From positions 124,001 to 188,000 of the forward strand of contig NZ_MWUM01000004.1 of assembly GCF_002028455.1 (NCBI RefSeq): a stretch of 64,000 nucleotides of DNA, written 5' to 3'. The notes below the pieces were generated by a model. It was given only the letters and a program-made list of their open reading frames with translations, searched no databases and had not been told where the DNA came from. Positions 8,854 to 17,978 of this stretch are shown here, piece by piece. The stretch is from Zoogloea sp. LCSB751 (GTDB taxonomy: Bacteria; Pseudomonadota; Gammaproteobacteria; Burkholderiales; Rhodocyclaceae). Within the stretch, counting starts at the first letter, position 1. Every line of letters starts with the position of its first letter. The position numbers were made by a program, and so were the translations under genes.

Positions 8854-9780
8854 TCAGGGAATGAAAGGCAGATCGATCAGATCGCTGCGCGCCGCGCCGG
8901 CCGTCATCTGCCGGCACAGGGCGATGAACTCGCGCATGCCGGCGGTCACGTACTTGCGCTTGTGGGTCACGAACTGGAACTGGCGGCGCAAATCCAGCTC
9001 CGACGTCTCCACCGGCACCAGGCTGCCGCGCCGGAAGGCCTCGCGCAGCGCCAACCGTGAAATACAGCCGATGCCCACGCCGCTCTCCACCGCCCGCTTG
9101 ATCGCCTCCGTGTGCTCCAGTTCCAAGCGCACCTTGAGCTCACCGTTGAAATGGCGCAACGCCTGATCGAAGGTTTCCCGCGTCCCCGAGCCGCTCTCGC
9201 GCAGGATCCAGTCCTGGCCGGCCAGCTCGTCGAGGCCGATCCGCCCGGCCTTCGCCAGCGGGTGCGAAGGCGCACAAAAGACAACCAGTTCGTCCTCCAC
9301 CCACGGCTCCACCAACAGATCGGCGTGCCGGCAGGTGCCTTCGATCAGCCCCAGGTCGAGCTCGTAATGGAGCAGCTGATCGACGATGGTCGTCGAGTTA
9401 TGCACTCTCAGCTTTACCTGGGCGCGGGGGTGGCGGCGCAGGAAATCGGCAGCAATCAGCGTCGCCAAGTAGTTGCCGACGGTCAGCGTCGCGCCGATCT
9501 GCAGGGGCCCGAAATCGGTCTGCCGGGCCAGCAAGGATTCGATCTCCACCGCGTGTTCGAGCAGTTGCACCGCGTGGGGCAACAGCACCCGCCCCAGCTC
9601 GTTGAGACGCAGGGACTTGCCGATGCGGTCGAACAGCTGAGTGTCGAACTGGCGCTCGAATTCGCCGAGCGCAGTGCTCGCCGCCGACTGGGACAGGGCC
9701 AGTTCGTCAGCCGCCCGCGACACGCTTTCCTGGCGTGCCACCGCGACGAAGATTTCCAGCTGGCGTAAGGTGTATTTCAT
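8854..9780 (-). CDS. LysR-family regulator next to fpr (FinR-like candidate)
   Basis: LysR-type transcriptional regulator of 308 residues, with the N-terminal winged helix (residues 1-60, AADELALSQSAASTALGEFE) and a C-terminal effector domain. It is divergent from fpr, with a 98-bp AT-rich gap that includes the run at 9786-9812. In Pseudomonas putida a LysR-type protein, FinR, is encoded divergently from fpr and activates it. Gene order suggests the same role here, but the protein also resembles other CbbR/CysB-like regulators. The role is inferred from position. Confidence 0.85.
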   Translation of the reverse strand: MKYTLRQLEIFVAVARQESVSRAADELALSQSAASTALGEFERQFDTQLFDRIGKSLRLNELGRVLLPHAVQLLEHAVEIESLLARQTDFGPLQIGATLTVGNYLATLIAADFLRRHPRAQVKLRVHNSTTIVDQLLHYELDLGLIEGTCRHADLLVEPWVEDELVVFCAPSHPLAKAGRIGLDELAGQDWILRESGSGTRETFDQALRHFNGELKVRLELEHTEAIKRAVESGVGIGCISRLALREAFRRGSLVPVETSELDLRRQFQFVTHKRKYVTAGMREFIALCRQMTAGAARSDLIDLPFIP

Positions 9781-9878
9781 ATCTGCAAAACAGAATATGT
9801 ATATAGATACAATCCATTTTACCGATCTTACAGGCAGGTTAAAATTGCTGCACTACCGCAATCCACTCCGTCGCCGCC

Positions 9879-10655
9879 ATGAGCAAACTCAGCACCCAAA
9901 CCGTCCTGTCCGTCCATCACTGGAACGAATCCCTGTTCAGCTTCAAGGTCACCCGTGACGCCGGCCTGCGCTTCGACAACGGCCAGTTCGTGATGATCGG
10001 CCTGGAAGTGGAAGGTCGCCCGCTCACCCGCGCCTACAGCATCGCCAGCCCCAACTACGAGGAGCACCTGGAGTTCTTCAGCATCAAGGTCCCCAACGGC
10101 CCGCTGACCTCCCGCCTGCAGCACCTCCAGCCGGGCGACCCGATCGTGATCAGCAAGAAGCCCACCGGCACCCTGGTGCTGTCCGACCTGCTGCCCGGCC
10201 GCAACCTCTATCTGTTCTCCACCGGCACCGGCCTCGCTCCGTTCATGAGCGTGATCCAGGATCCGGAAACCTACGAGCGCTTCGAAAAGGTCATCCTGCT
10301 GCACGGCGTGCGCTATGTGTCCGAGCTGGCCTACAGCGAGTTCATCGAGCAGGAACTGCCGCAGAACGAATTCTTCGGCGAGGAAGTGCGCAACAAGCTG
10401 GTGTATTACCCCACAGTAACCCGCGAAGAGTTCCGCAATCAGGGCCGCGTGACCGAAGTGATCACCACCGGCAAGCTCTTCGAAGACACCGGCCTGCCGG
10501 TCATTGACCCGGCCCAGGACCGCGCCATGATCTGCGGCAGCCCGGCCATGCTCGACGACTGCTGCAAGATGCTCGATGGCCTCGGCTTCAAGATCTCCGA
10601 GCACATCGGCGCCCCCGGCGACTACGTGATCGAACGCGCTTTCGTCGAAAAATAA
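9879..10655 (+). CDS. fpr: Ferredoxin/flavodoxin-NADP+ reductase
   Basis: FAD enzyme that exchanges electrons between NADPH and ferredoxin or flavodoxin in the cytoplasm; used in oxidative-stress response and Fe-S assembly. At 258 residues it has the usual bacterial length. The FAD motif RAYSIASPNY (near residue 50) and the nucleotide motif GTGLAPF (near residue 115) are clear, and the C-terminus ends VIERAFVEK as in the subclass I Fpr. A hairpin terminator follows. The divergent LysR gene is the probable regulator. Confidence 0.96.
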   Translation: MSKLSTQTVLSVHHWNESLFSFKVTRDAGLRFDNGQFVMIGLEVEGRPLTRAYSIASPNYEEHLEFFSIKVPNGPLTSRLQHLQPGDPIVISKKPTGTLVLSDLLPGRNLYLFSTGTGLAPFMSVIQDPETYERFEKVILLHGVRYVSELAYSEFIEQELPQNEFFGEEVRNKLVYYPTVTREEFRNQGRVTEVITTGKLFEDTGLPVIDPAQDRAMICGSPAMLDDCCKMLDGLGFKISEHIGAPGDYVIERAFVEK

Positions 10656-10680
10656 TACAAAGCGCCTCCAACCCCAGCGA

Positions 10681-10709
10681 AGTCCGGCTCCGGCCGGACT
10701 TTGTCGTTT
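10681..10709 (+). terminator. Hairpin terminator after fpr
   Basis: AGTCCGG and CCGGACT arms with a 6-base loop (10681-10700) are followed by TTGTCGTTT. It lies 25 bp after the fpr stop and before the convergent esterase gene. The T-run is interrupted, so efficiency may be moderate. Confidence 0.6.
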
Positions 10710-11760
10710 ACCGCCCGGCCGGCTCGGTCAGGCGGGTAAGCATGCGCCGCACCGCGATCATCTGCGGCCCCTTCTGCGTGGCGTAGTCCGGCGACCCGTA
10801 GCCCCACCAGTCCCAGCAGCCCTTCGGGTTGTAGAGCCAGCGCCAGGAACCCGAGGCCAGGCCGCTGCGCGCCGCCACCTGCGGATAGAGCACGATCAGC
10901 CGGTTCGCCTCGGCCCACTCGTTGTAGCCCGCCCCCTCGACAAAACGCCGGCTGATCTGGTCTTCGCCCTGCAGGCAACCGTGAAAGGCCACGTGCACCG
11001 CGCAGCCCCCCGCGCGACAAGCGCGCGGCACATAGGCATAGCCCTGCTCGGCCAGCCCTGCATCAATGGCCGGGCCGTCGATGAAGGGACGCTGGTCGAA
11101 GGCCTGCAGCGCGGCAGCATCCGCCCGGACGCGTGGCTGCAGCGGCCCCAACAGGCTGCGCAACAGTTCGCCAGGCGCATCGAAATCACCGCAGCGGTTG
11201 ATATAAGGCGGTTCCGACGTCGCACAGGCATTCGGATGCGCGTCCGCAACGGAGATCATCGCGTGCCCCGCGTTCGGCAGACTCACCACCTGCAGCGCCG
11301 ACGCCGGCACCCACTGGCGGTAGAACGCGACCAGCGCATCCACCACCGGACGCGCGACGGTACGATCGCCGCCACCGCTGAACACCCACACCTTGTCGTC
11401 GGCCAGTCCCGTCGGCGGGTCGATCAGTCCGCTGCGGGCACGGGCGTCGACGCGAGCACGCATCTCGGCGGGCATCGGCAACTGGGCCCAGGCCTGCGGC
11501 GACATGCAATTGACGAGCGCGCGCCAGACGCTGCCCTCCGCGCAGTCATACGGCCCCGCCGCCAGGATGCCGGCGCCCTTGACGAACCGCGACCAGGCAA
11601 CCTGGAACTGCACCGCCATATAGCCGCCGGACGAGATGCCCGACACAGTGACCGAGTCCGCCTTCGCACCCACGGCGGATAAGGGCGGAGCCGCCAGCAC
11701 GGCCGCGGGCAGCGCCACCTCGAGCGAAAGCGCCAGTGCGACGATCTTCAACTCACGCAC
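10708..11760 (-). CDS. Exported PHB depolymerase-like esterase
   Basis: Predicted secreted alpha/beta hydrolase related to single-domain polyhydroxybutyrate depolymerases. The start codon is GTG, followed by a hydrophobic signal peptide (residues 1-24, cleavage near AVLAAPPLSA). The lipase box GISSGGYMA near residue 42 holds the nucleophile, and AFHGCLQGED near residue 250 is the other conserved block of this family. Many cysteines suggest disulfides in the periplasm or outside. The start overlaps the stop of the upstream MAPEG gene (GTGCGTGA), pointing to translational coupling. Whether PHB or another ester is the substrate is not shown. Confidence 0.8.
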   Translation of the reverse strand: MRELKIVALALSLEVALPAAVLAAPPLSAVGAKADSVTVSGISSGGYMAVQFQVAWSRFVKGAGILAAGPYDCAEGSVWRALVNCMSPQAWAQLPMPAEMRARVDARARSGLIDPPTGLADDKVWVFSGGGDRTVARPVVDALVAFYRQWVPASALQVVSLPNAGHAMISVADAHPNACATSEPPYINRCGDFDAPGELLRSLLGPLQPRVRADAAALQAFDQRPFIDGPAIDAGLAEQGYAYVPRACRAGGCAVHVAFHGCLQGEDQISRRFVEGAGYNEWAEANRLIVLYPQVAARSGLASGSWRWLYNPKGCWDWWGYGSPDYATQKGPQMIAVRRMLTRLTEPAGR

Positions 11761-12154
11761 CGATCAAGCTCCACAACACGCCACCGCCTGCGGCCAAGCC
11801 CAGCGCACCAAAGGCCAGTGCCCCCACGGTGAAACCGCCAGCCCGCTTCTCCGGCGCCCGCGCGTAGCCGACGGCATACCAGATGCGCCCGACCAGCCAC
11901 ACTCCGCCCAGCAGCGCAGCGATACCGTCGCTCACATAGGCCGCGCAGATCCACAGGCAAGGCAGCGTCATCACCGCCCATTCGAGGGTGTTCATCTGCA
12001 CGCGGTACAGTCGCTCGAACACTGGGTGGCCGATCACCGCCGGCGCCTGGATGCCGTACTTGTGACGCCCCTTGCCGACGGCAAAACTCGTTCCGAACAT
12101 CAACAACACGATCAACAGGGTGACACCGGCGGTCAGAGGCGAGGCAGACAACAT
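11753..12154 (-). CDS. MAPEG-family integral membrane protein
   Basis: Small membrane protein of 133 residues with about four hydrophobic helices, in the MAPEG family (membrane-associated proteins in eicosanoid and glutathione metabolism). Conserved features include the first loop GKGRHKYGIQAP and RVQMNTLEW in helix two. Bacterial members may be glutathione-dependent transferases or peroxidases, but their substrates are mostly unknown. It is the first gene of a two-gene unit with the PHB-depolymerase-like esterase and is divergent from an ABC exporter. Confidence 0.85.
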   Translation of the reverse strand: MLSASPLTAGVTLLIVLLMFGTSFAVGKGRHKYGIQAPAVIGHPVFERLYRVQMNTLEWAVMTLPCLWICAAYVSDGIAALLGGVWLVGRIWYAVGYARAPEKRAGGFTVGALAFGALGLAAGGGVLWSLIGA

Positions 12155-12238
12155 GGCAGGAACATTTTTGATGGACGAAGTGCCTTAGCTTACCGGGCAA
12201 TCACGCTGCCACCTACAATCCCGTCGCTGACCTTCCCC

Positions 12239-13993
12239 ATGCCCGCACCCAAGCCTATGCCGCTCCACCCCGCCCGCGCCCTGCTGCAACTGCTCGCCCC
12301 TTATCGTTCCCGGGTTTTCATCGCCGCCATCGCGCTGGTGGTCGCCGCCGGTGCCATGCTGGCCGTCGGCCAGGGGCTGCGGGCGGTCATCGACAAGGGT
12401 TTCTCGGCCGGCGATCCGGCCTGGCTGGACCGCACACTGGCGGCGATGTTCGGTGTCATCGCGCTGCTTGCCGCCGCCACCTACCTGCGCTTCTACAACG
12501 TCTCGTGGCTCGGCGAGCGGGTCACCGCCGACCTGCGGCGGCGCGTCTTCGACCACCTGCTGAGCCTGCCGCCGTCATGGTTCGAGGCCGGACGCACCGG
12601 AGAGGTGATCTCCCGCCTCACCTCCGACACGACCCAGATCGAGAACGTCGTCGGCTCCAGCCTGTCCATCGCGCTGCGCAACGCGCTGCTGCTGATCGGC
12701 GGGCTGGCCATGCTGTTCACCACCAGTCTCAAGCTCACGCTGCTGACCCTCGCCGGCGTGCCGCTGGTGGTCACACCGATCATCCTGTTCGGGCGCCGCG
12801 TGCGCCGCCTGGCGCGGGAAAGCCAGGACCGCGTGGCCGAGCTCGGCAACCGCATCGACGAGACCATCCACGAGATCCGCATCGTGCAGGCCTACAGCCA
12901 CGAGGACGCCGACCGGGGCGACTTCGGCCGGCTGGTGGAAGCCAGCTTCGGCACCGCCCGCCAGCGCATCGCCAACCGGGCCCGCCTGGTGGCGGCGGTG
13001 CTGGTGCTGGTGTTCGGCGCGATCGCCTTCATCCTGTGGATCGGCGGCCACGACGTGCTGGCCGGCCGCCTCAGCGCCGGCGAGCTGTCGGCCTTCGTGT
13101 TCTACGCCGCGATCGTCGCCGGCAGCGTCGGCGCGCTGTCCGAAGTGTGGGGCGACCTGCAGCGGGCCGCCGGCGCCACCGAGCGGCTGATGGAGATCCT
13201 CTCCTCCACGCCGGCCATCCAGGCGCCCAAGGCGCCGCTGGCGCTGCCCAGCCCGGCGGAAGGACGCATCGCGCTGGACGACGTGCGCTTCCACTACCCC
13301 ACCCGGCCGGACGCCCCCGCCCTCGACGATTTCAACCTGCAGGTACAGCCCGGCGAGACCGTCGCGCTGGTCGGCCCATCCGGCTCCGGCAAGAGTACTG
13401 TCTTCCAGCTCCTGCTGCGCTTCTACGATCCGGAGCGTGGCCACGTCAGCATCGACGGTGTCGATCTCACGGCTGCCGACCCGCTGGCCCTGCGCCAACG
13501 CATCGCACTGGTCTCCCAAGAGGCCGTGATCTTCGCCGCCAGCGTAGCCGACAACGTGCGCTACGCCCGCCCGGACGCCAGCCTGGACGACGTGAAAGCC
13601 GCCTGCGTGGCAGCCTTCGCCCACGACTTCATCGCCGAACTGCCGGAAGGCTACGACACCGACCTCGGCGAGCGCGGCGTGCGCCTGTCCGGCGGACAGC
13701 GCCAGCGCATCGCCATCGCCCGTGCGATCCTGGCCGACCGCCCTATCCTGCTCCTCGACGAAGCCACCTCGGCGCTGGACGCGGAGAGCGAACGCATGGT
13801 CCAGTCGGCCCTGGACGGACTGATGCGCCAGCGCACGACCATCGTCATCGCCCACCGGCTCGCCACCGTGCAGAAGGCCGACCGCATCGTCGTGATGGAC
13901 AACGGCCGCATCGTGCAGCAAGGCAACCACACCGAACTCATCGCCCTGGACGGCCTCTACGCCCACCTCGCCAGGCTGCAATTCGTTGCCTGA
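12239..13993 (+). CDS. ABC exporter, fused permease-ATPase (MsbA-related)
   Basis: Half-transporter of 584 residues that should work as a homodimer in the inner membrane. The N-terminal type-1 exporter domain has six helices (about 20-310). The ATPase domain follows, with Walker A GPSGSGKST near residue 380, signature LSGGQRQR and Walker B ILLLDEATSALD. It resembles the proteobacterial MsbA-related subgroup rather than MsbA itself; the cargo (lipid or drug) is unknown. The ATG at 12239 is used; a second in-frame ATG lies at 12257. ettA starts 69 bp downstream on the same strand. Confidence 0.9.
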   Translation: MPAPKPMPLHPARALLQLLAPYRSRVFIAAIALVVAAGAMLAVGQGLRAVIDKGFSAGDPAWLDRTLAAMFGVIALLAAATYLRFYNVSWLGERVTADLRRRVFDHLLSLPPSWFEAGRTGEVISRLTSDTTQIENVVGSSLSIALRNALLLIGGLAMLFTTSLKLTLLTLAGVPLVVTPIILFGRRVRRLARESQDRVAELGNRIDETIHEIRIVQAYSHEDADRGDFGRLVEASFGTARQRIANRARLVAAVLVLVFGAIAFILWIGGHDVLAGRLSAGELSAFVFYAAIVAGSVGALSEVWGDLQRAAGATERLMEILSSTPAIQAPKAPLALPSPAEGRIALDDVRFHYPTRPDAPALDDFNLQVQPGETVALVGPSGSGKSTVFQLLLRFYDPERGHVSIDGVDLTAADPLALRQRIALVSQEAVIFAASVADNVRYARPDASLDDVKAACVAAFAHDFIAELPEGYDTDLGERGVRLSGGQRQRIAIARAILADRPILLLDEATSALDAESERMVQSALDGLMRQRTTIVIAHRLATVQKADRIVVMDNGRIVQQGNHTELIALDGLYAHLARLQFVA

Positions 13994-14062
13994 AGGCAGC
14001 GCCCGGCGCCTGCATCGGGTAAAGTCTCGCCTTCGATTTTTGCATCTCCGGAAAGTACCCCG

Positions 14063-15727
14063 ATGGCCCAATACGTCATGTCCATGCTGCGCGTCAGCAA
14101 GGTCGTCCCACCCAAGCGGCAGATCATCAAGGACATCTCCCTGTCCTTCTTCCCTGGCGCCAAGATCGGCCTGCTCGGCCTCAACGGCGCCGGCAAATCC
14201 ACCGTGCTGAAGATCATGGCCGGCGTCGAGAAGGAATACGACGGCGAGGTCCAGTGGCAGCCCAACATGTCCATCGGCTACCTGCCCCAGGAGCCGCAGC
14301 TCGACCCCGACAAGACCGTCCGCGAGGAAGTGGAGTCTGGCCTCGGTGAAGTCATGGAAGCCAAGCAGAAGCTCGAGGAGGTGTACGCCGCCTACGCCGA
14401 GCCGGATGCCGACTTCGACAAGCTGGCCGAGCTGCAGGCCAAGTACGAAAACATCATCGCCACCAGCGGCGCCGATGTGGAAACCCAGCTCGAAATCGCT
14501 GCCGACGCCCTGCGCCTGCCGCCCTGGGACGCCAAGGTCGGCCCCCTGTCCGGCGGTGAAAAGCGCCGCGTGGCCCTGTGCAAACTGCTGCTGTCACGCC
14601 CCGACATGCTGCTGCTCGACGAACCGACCAACCACCTGGACGCGGAATCCGTCGAGTGGCTGGAACAGTTCCTGGTGCGCTTCCCGGGCACCGTGGTGGC
14701 CGTCACCCACGACCGCTACTTCCTCGACAACGCCGCCGAGTGGATCCTCGAACTCGACCGCGGCCAGGGCATCCCCTGGAAGGGCAACTACTCCAGCTGG
14801 CTGGAACAGAAGGAAGCCCGCCTGGAGCAGGAAGCCAAACAGGAAGGCGCCCGCATGAAGGCCATGAAGCAGGAACTGGAATGGGTGCGCTCCAATCCCA
14901 AGGCCCGCCAGGCCAAGAGCAAGGCCCGTATCGCCCGCTACGAGGAGATGTCCTCGGTCGAATACCAGAAGCGCAACGAGACCCAGGAGATCTTCATTCC
15001 GGTCGGCGAGCGCCTCGGCGACAAGGTTATCGAATTCACCGACGTATCCAAGGGCTTCGGCGACAAGCTGCTGATGGACAAAGTGAACTTCAGCATTCCC
15101 GCCGGTGCGATCGTCGGCATCATCGGTCCCAACGGTGCCGGTAAGTCCACGCTGTTCAAGATGATCACCGGCCAGGACAAGCCCGATTCCGGCGACGTGG
15201 TGATCGGACCTACGGTCAAGATCGCCTACGTGGACCAGTCCCGCGACTGCCTGGACGGCAGCAAGACGGTCTTCGACGAACTCGCCGGCGGCGCAGACAT
15301 CCTGACCATCGGCAAGTTCGAGATGCCCAGCCGGGCCTACATCGGCCGCTTCAACTTCAAGGGCGGCGACCAGCAGAAGCTCGTCGGCAACCTGTCCGGC
15401 GGCGAACGCGGCCGTCTGCACCTGGCCAAGACGCTGATGAGCGGCGGCAACGTGCTGCTCCTCGACGAACCGTCCAACGACCTTGACGTGGAAACCCTGC
15501 GGGCCCTGGAAGACGCGCTGCTGGAATTTGCCGGCTGCGCGCTGATCATCTCCCACGACCGCTGGTTCCTCGACCGGATCTGTACCCACATCCTGGCCGC
15601 CGAAGGCGATTCCCAATGGAACTTCTTCGCCGGCAACTACCAGGAATACGAGGAAGACAAGCGCAAGCGCCTGGGTGAAGAAGGCGCCAAGCCCAAGCGG
15701 ATCCGCTACAAGCCGATCAGCCGCTGA
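14063..15727 (+). CDS. ettA: Energy-dependent translational throttle protein EttA
   Basis: ABC-F ATPase that binds the ribosomal E site and slows translation when the ATP/ADP ratio is low; it has no membrane part. The 554 residues carry two ATPase domains (Walker A GLNGAGKST near residue 40 and GPNGAGKST near 356; signatures LSGGEKRR and LSGGERGR). They are joined by the charged linker that contacts tRNA (KARQAKSKARIARYEEM, about residues 280-300). The N-terminus MAQYVMSMLRVSKVVPPKR is nearly diagnostic for EttA. A strong terminator follows. Confidence 0.97.
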   Translation: MAQYVMSMLRVSKVVPPKRQIIKDISLSFFPGAKIGLLGLNGAGKSTVLKIMAGVEKEYDGEVQWQPNMSIGYLPQEPQLDPDKTVREEVESGLGEVMEAKQKLEEVYAAYAEPDADFDKLAELQAKYENIIATSGADVETQLEIAADALRLPPWDAKVGPLSGGEKRRVALCKLLLSRPDMLLLDEPTNHLDAESVEWLEQFLVRFPGTVVAVTHDRYFLDNAAEWILELDRGQGIPWKGNYSSWLEQKEARLEQEAKQEGARMKAMKQELEWVRSNPKARQAKSKARIARYEEMSSVEYQKRNETQEIFIPVGERLGDKVIEFTDVSKGFGDKLLMDKVNFSIPAGAIVGIIGPNGAGKSTLFKMITGQDKPDSGDVVIGPTVKIAYVDQSRDCLDGSKTVFDELAGGADILTIGKFEMPSRAYIGRFNFKGGDQQKLVGNLSGGERGRLHLAKTLMSGGNVLLLDEPSNDLDVETLRALEDALLEFAGCALIISHDRWFLDRICTHILAAEGDSQWNFFAGNYQEYEEDKRKRLGEEGAKPKRIRYKPISR

Positions 15728-15746
15728 GGCGGGACGAAGGAACCGT

Positions 15747-15770
15747 GGGGGCGAATGAATTCGCCCCAAC
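15747..15770. repeat. REP-like palindrome, single copy
   Basis: GGGCGAATGAATTCGCCCC followed by AAC forms a compact hairpin. The same 22 bases, GGGCGAATGAATTCGCCCCAAC (split here as GGGCGAATGAATTC plus GCCCCAAC), occur in the inverted pair at 38761-38831. Both sites lie in gene ends beside a terminator, as is usual for REP elements. Confidence 0.65.
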
Positions 15771-15781
15771 AGGAAAAACGA

Positions 15782-15815
15782 AGAGCCCCTGGCATTGCGC
15801 CAGGGGCTCTTTGCT
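15782..15815. terminator. Bidirectional terminator between ettA and mtrB
   Basis: A 12-bp perfect stem (15782-15793 with 15799-15810, loop ATTGC) is followed by TTTGC on the plus strand and by CGTTTTTC on the minus strand. It can serve both convergent genes. Confidence 0.85.
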
Positions 15816-15833
15816 TGGTGCTTCAGGAAACGA

Positions 15834-17963
15834 TCAGAACGCGTGCAGCAGCGACAGACCGATGATCTGGGTAACCTGATCCGGCTTCACGAAGACCTTG
15901 GTACCGTCCGCATACACCCACTGCGACCAGGTGTAGTCGTCCATCTTGCGCAGGTCGTAGATGTAGTCCAGGCGCACGCGGGTTTGCTTGCTGACCGGAT
16001 AGGTCGCGTTCAGCTTGAGGGTGTTCTGCGTGTACTTGGTATCCGGCAGCACACCCATCCCGGATGCCAGGGCTCCCGTCGTGGTGCAGGTCGCATTGGT
16101 GCAGGTAGTAGCCGGCAAGTCGCCAATCAGCTGCTTGTTGGTGTCCTGGGAGTACAGGAACTGGGCACCCACATCCACCATCTTGACCTTGCCGTTCACG
16201 CCGACCCCGAACTGGTCGGAGTTCTGCTTGAGCGTCGCATCCCACTGGATGAGCGTGCCGGTGCGGAAGGTATTGACCGTGCAATTGCTGTTGTTGCCGG
16301 TGGTACATGCCGCACCCTGCATGTTCTGGGACGACTCGCCCGTCTGCTTCGAGTACCAGGCATTCAGCTTCCAGATGTCGCTGAGGGTGTAGCTGCCGTC
16401 CAGGGACAGCACCTGGCCCTTGCCCTTGTCGAGACCGTAGGTGCTCTTGCGGTAGTCGTCGAAGTAGGCCTCATACGCGACCTGCAGGTTCAGGCTCTCG
16501 GTCGCGCTCCAGTCCAGCATGCCACGGACCTTGTCGCGATTGCGGTCGGCCAGATACACCGGATAGATCGGCAGCGCGGTGGCACCGAACCAGTCCGAGC
16601 CGGTACGCTCGGAGTGGGCCAGCGACAGGGTCCCGTTAACCGTTTCGCTCATGGTCTTGCGCAGGGCAAGGCGTGAGGTGGTTTCGGAAACCCGGTGACG
16701 CTCCCATTCGAGGCTGCTCTTGTCGTAATAATCGAAGCCGGCGGTCACGCTGTAGCCACCACCGATCCGGTAATCCGCTTCGAGCTTGCCCCAGTTGGCC
16801 ACATGGGACTCGGGATTGTTGTAGTAGTTGGTCGTCACGCCCGCGCTGGTCGAGGTGGCGAACAGCCGGATCGGCGTCTTGTCCTGCCGGTCTTCATAGC
16901 GCCAGGATGCCAGCAGCTTGAGGTCCTTGTTGATCCGCGAGGTGATCGACGAGAAGACTTCGGTGGTACGCACCACGCCCATCAGGTTCTCGCCGATGCC
17001 CGGCAGGGTGGCCTGCCCGGCCAGGAAGTTGTCGTCCTGGCGACCTTCGGAATACGAGACCTTCAGGGAAGCCCGCGTGTCCTTCGTGAAGTTGTAGGCC
17101 CCATTCACGTAGAACTGCTGCACGGAGTTGTCCGGCGCCAGCGCGATCGGCGACAGGCCCGGGACGACCAGGGCCGTGTTCGAGCCTGGCGTCACCGTCA
17201 GCGAGCTGTATTTGGTGCTCAGGAAGCTGCCGTAATAGCCGCCGGTAAGCTGGAACTTGCTGGAAACGTAATCGACCGTGGCCTCGAACTGCTTGTGGTT
17301 CTGATCGATGGGTTCCGGTGAGAACAGGAAGCCGCTATACAGGTTGGGTGTGCCCGTGCCGGCCACGCCACGCACGCCATCCATGCGCGTGCCGGTCTTG
17401 TCTTCGTTCTTGAACGAGAAGCCCAGCTTGAGCCCTTCGGCCACAAACTTGCTTGCGGTCAGCGTGGTGATGGCTCTCTCGGTCTTGAGGGTGACGTCGT
17501 AGGCATTCGGGTTGTTGCCCGACACCGCCGTGCTGGCGATGTTGGGCTGCACGATGGTGTTGCGTCCGACGCCTTGGACCGCCGTCGTCACGTCATAAGG
17601 GGCGTAGCGCGGGATCTGGTCGTAGCTGAGGCCCAGCGACCAGTCGCCCTGCTTCTCGTAGCGGATGTCCAGTTCCTGGGTGCGCAGCCCCAGATTGCGG
17701 GCGTTCAGCTTGAACCACTTGGCCTCCTCATCGCGGCGCACCACGTCGATGTCCACGTTGCCGTTGAAACCTTCGTTGTTCACCCCGCTGTATTGGCGGT
17801 ACAGCGGGTTCACCGCGCTGTAGTACGGCAGGTTGAGGGCTGCCTCGGTCTTGTTGGGGCTGGTCAGCTCCTCGACTTCGTCAGCCCACACGCTGGCGAC
17901 CGGAAACACCGCCGACAAGGCCATCACGATGGCAGTCTGCCGGAAATTCAGATGCTTGCTCAT
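15834..17963 (-). CDS. mtrB: MtrB/PioB-family outer-membrane porin for electron transfer
   Basis: Large outer-membrane beta-barrel that sheathes the decaheme cytochrome MtrA so electrons can cross the outer membrane. The product is about 709 residues, close to Shewanella MtrB. It has a signal peptide (cleavage near VASVWADE), many alternating amphipathic strands and a C-terminal aromatic residue (LSLLHAF), the usual barrel signal. The CXXC seen near the N-terminus of gammaproteobacterial MtrB is absent; cysteines occur only in two predicted loops. I prefer the ATG at 17963, spaced 5 nt from AGGA, over that at 17969. It is the last gene of the operon, 15 bp after mtrA. No outer-surface cytochrome (MtrC) gene follows. 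Confidence 0.9.
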   Translation of the reverse strand: MSKHLNFRQTAIVMALSAVFPVASVWADEVEELTSPNKTEAALNLPYYSAVNPLYRQYSGVNNEGFNGNVDIDVVRRDEEAKWFKLNARNLGLRTQELDIRYEKQGDWSLGLSYDQIPRYAPYDVTTAVQGVGRNTIVQPNIASTAVSGNNPNAYDVTLKTERAITTLTASKFVAEGLKLGFSFKNEDKTGTRMDGVRGVAGTGTPNLYSGFLFSPEPIDQNHKQFEATVDYVSSKFQLTGGYYGSFLSTKYSSLTVTPGSNTALVVPGLSPIALAPDNSVQQFYVNGAYNFTKDTRASLKVSYSEGRQDDNFLAGQATLPGIGENLMGVVRTTEVFSSITSRINKDLKLLASWRYEDRQDKTPIRLFATSTSAGVTTNYYNNPESHVANWGKLEADYRIGGGYSVTAGFDYYDKSSLEWERHRVSETTSRLALRKTMSETVNGTLSLAHSERTGSDWFGATALPIYPVYLADRNRDKVRGMLDWSATESLNLQVAYEAYFDDYRKSTYGLDKGKGQVLSLDGSYTLSDIWKLNAWYSKQTGESSQNMQGAACTTGNNSNCTVNTFRTGTLIQWDATLKQNSDQFGVGVNGKVKMVDVGAQFLYSQDTNKQLIGDLPATTCTNATCTTTGALASGMGVLPDTKYTQNTLKLNATYPVSKQTRVRLDYIYDLRKMDDYTWSQWVYADGTKVFVKPDQVTQIIGLSLLHAF

Positions 17964-17978
17964 GATCATCCTCCTCGG

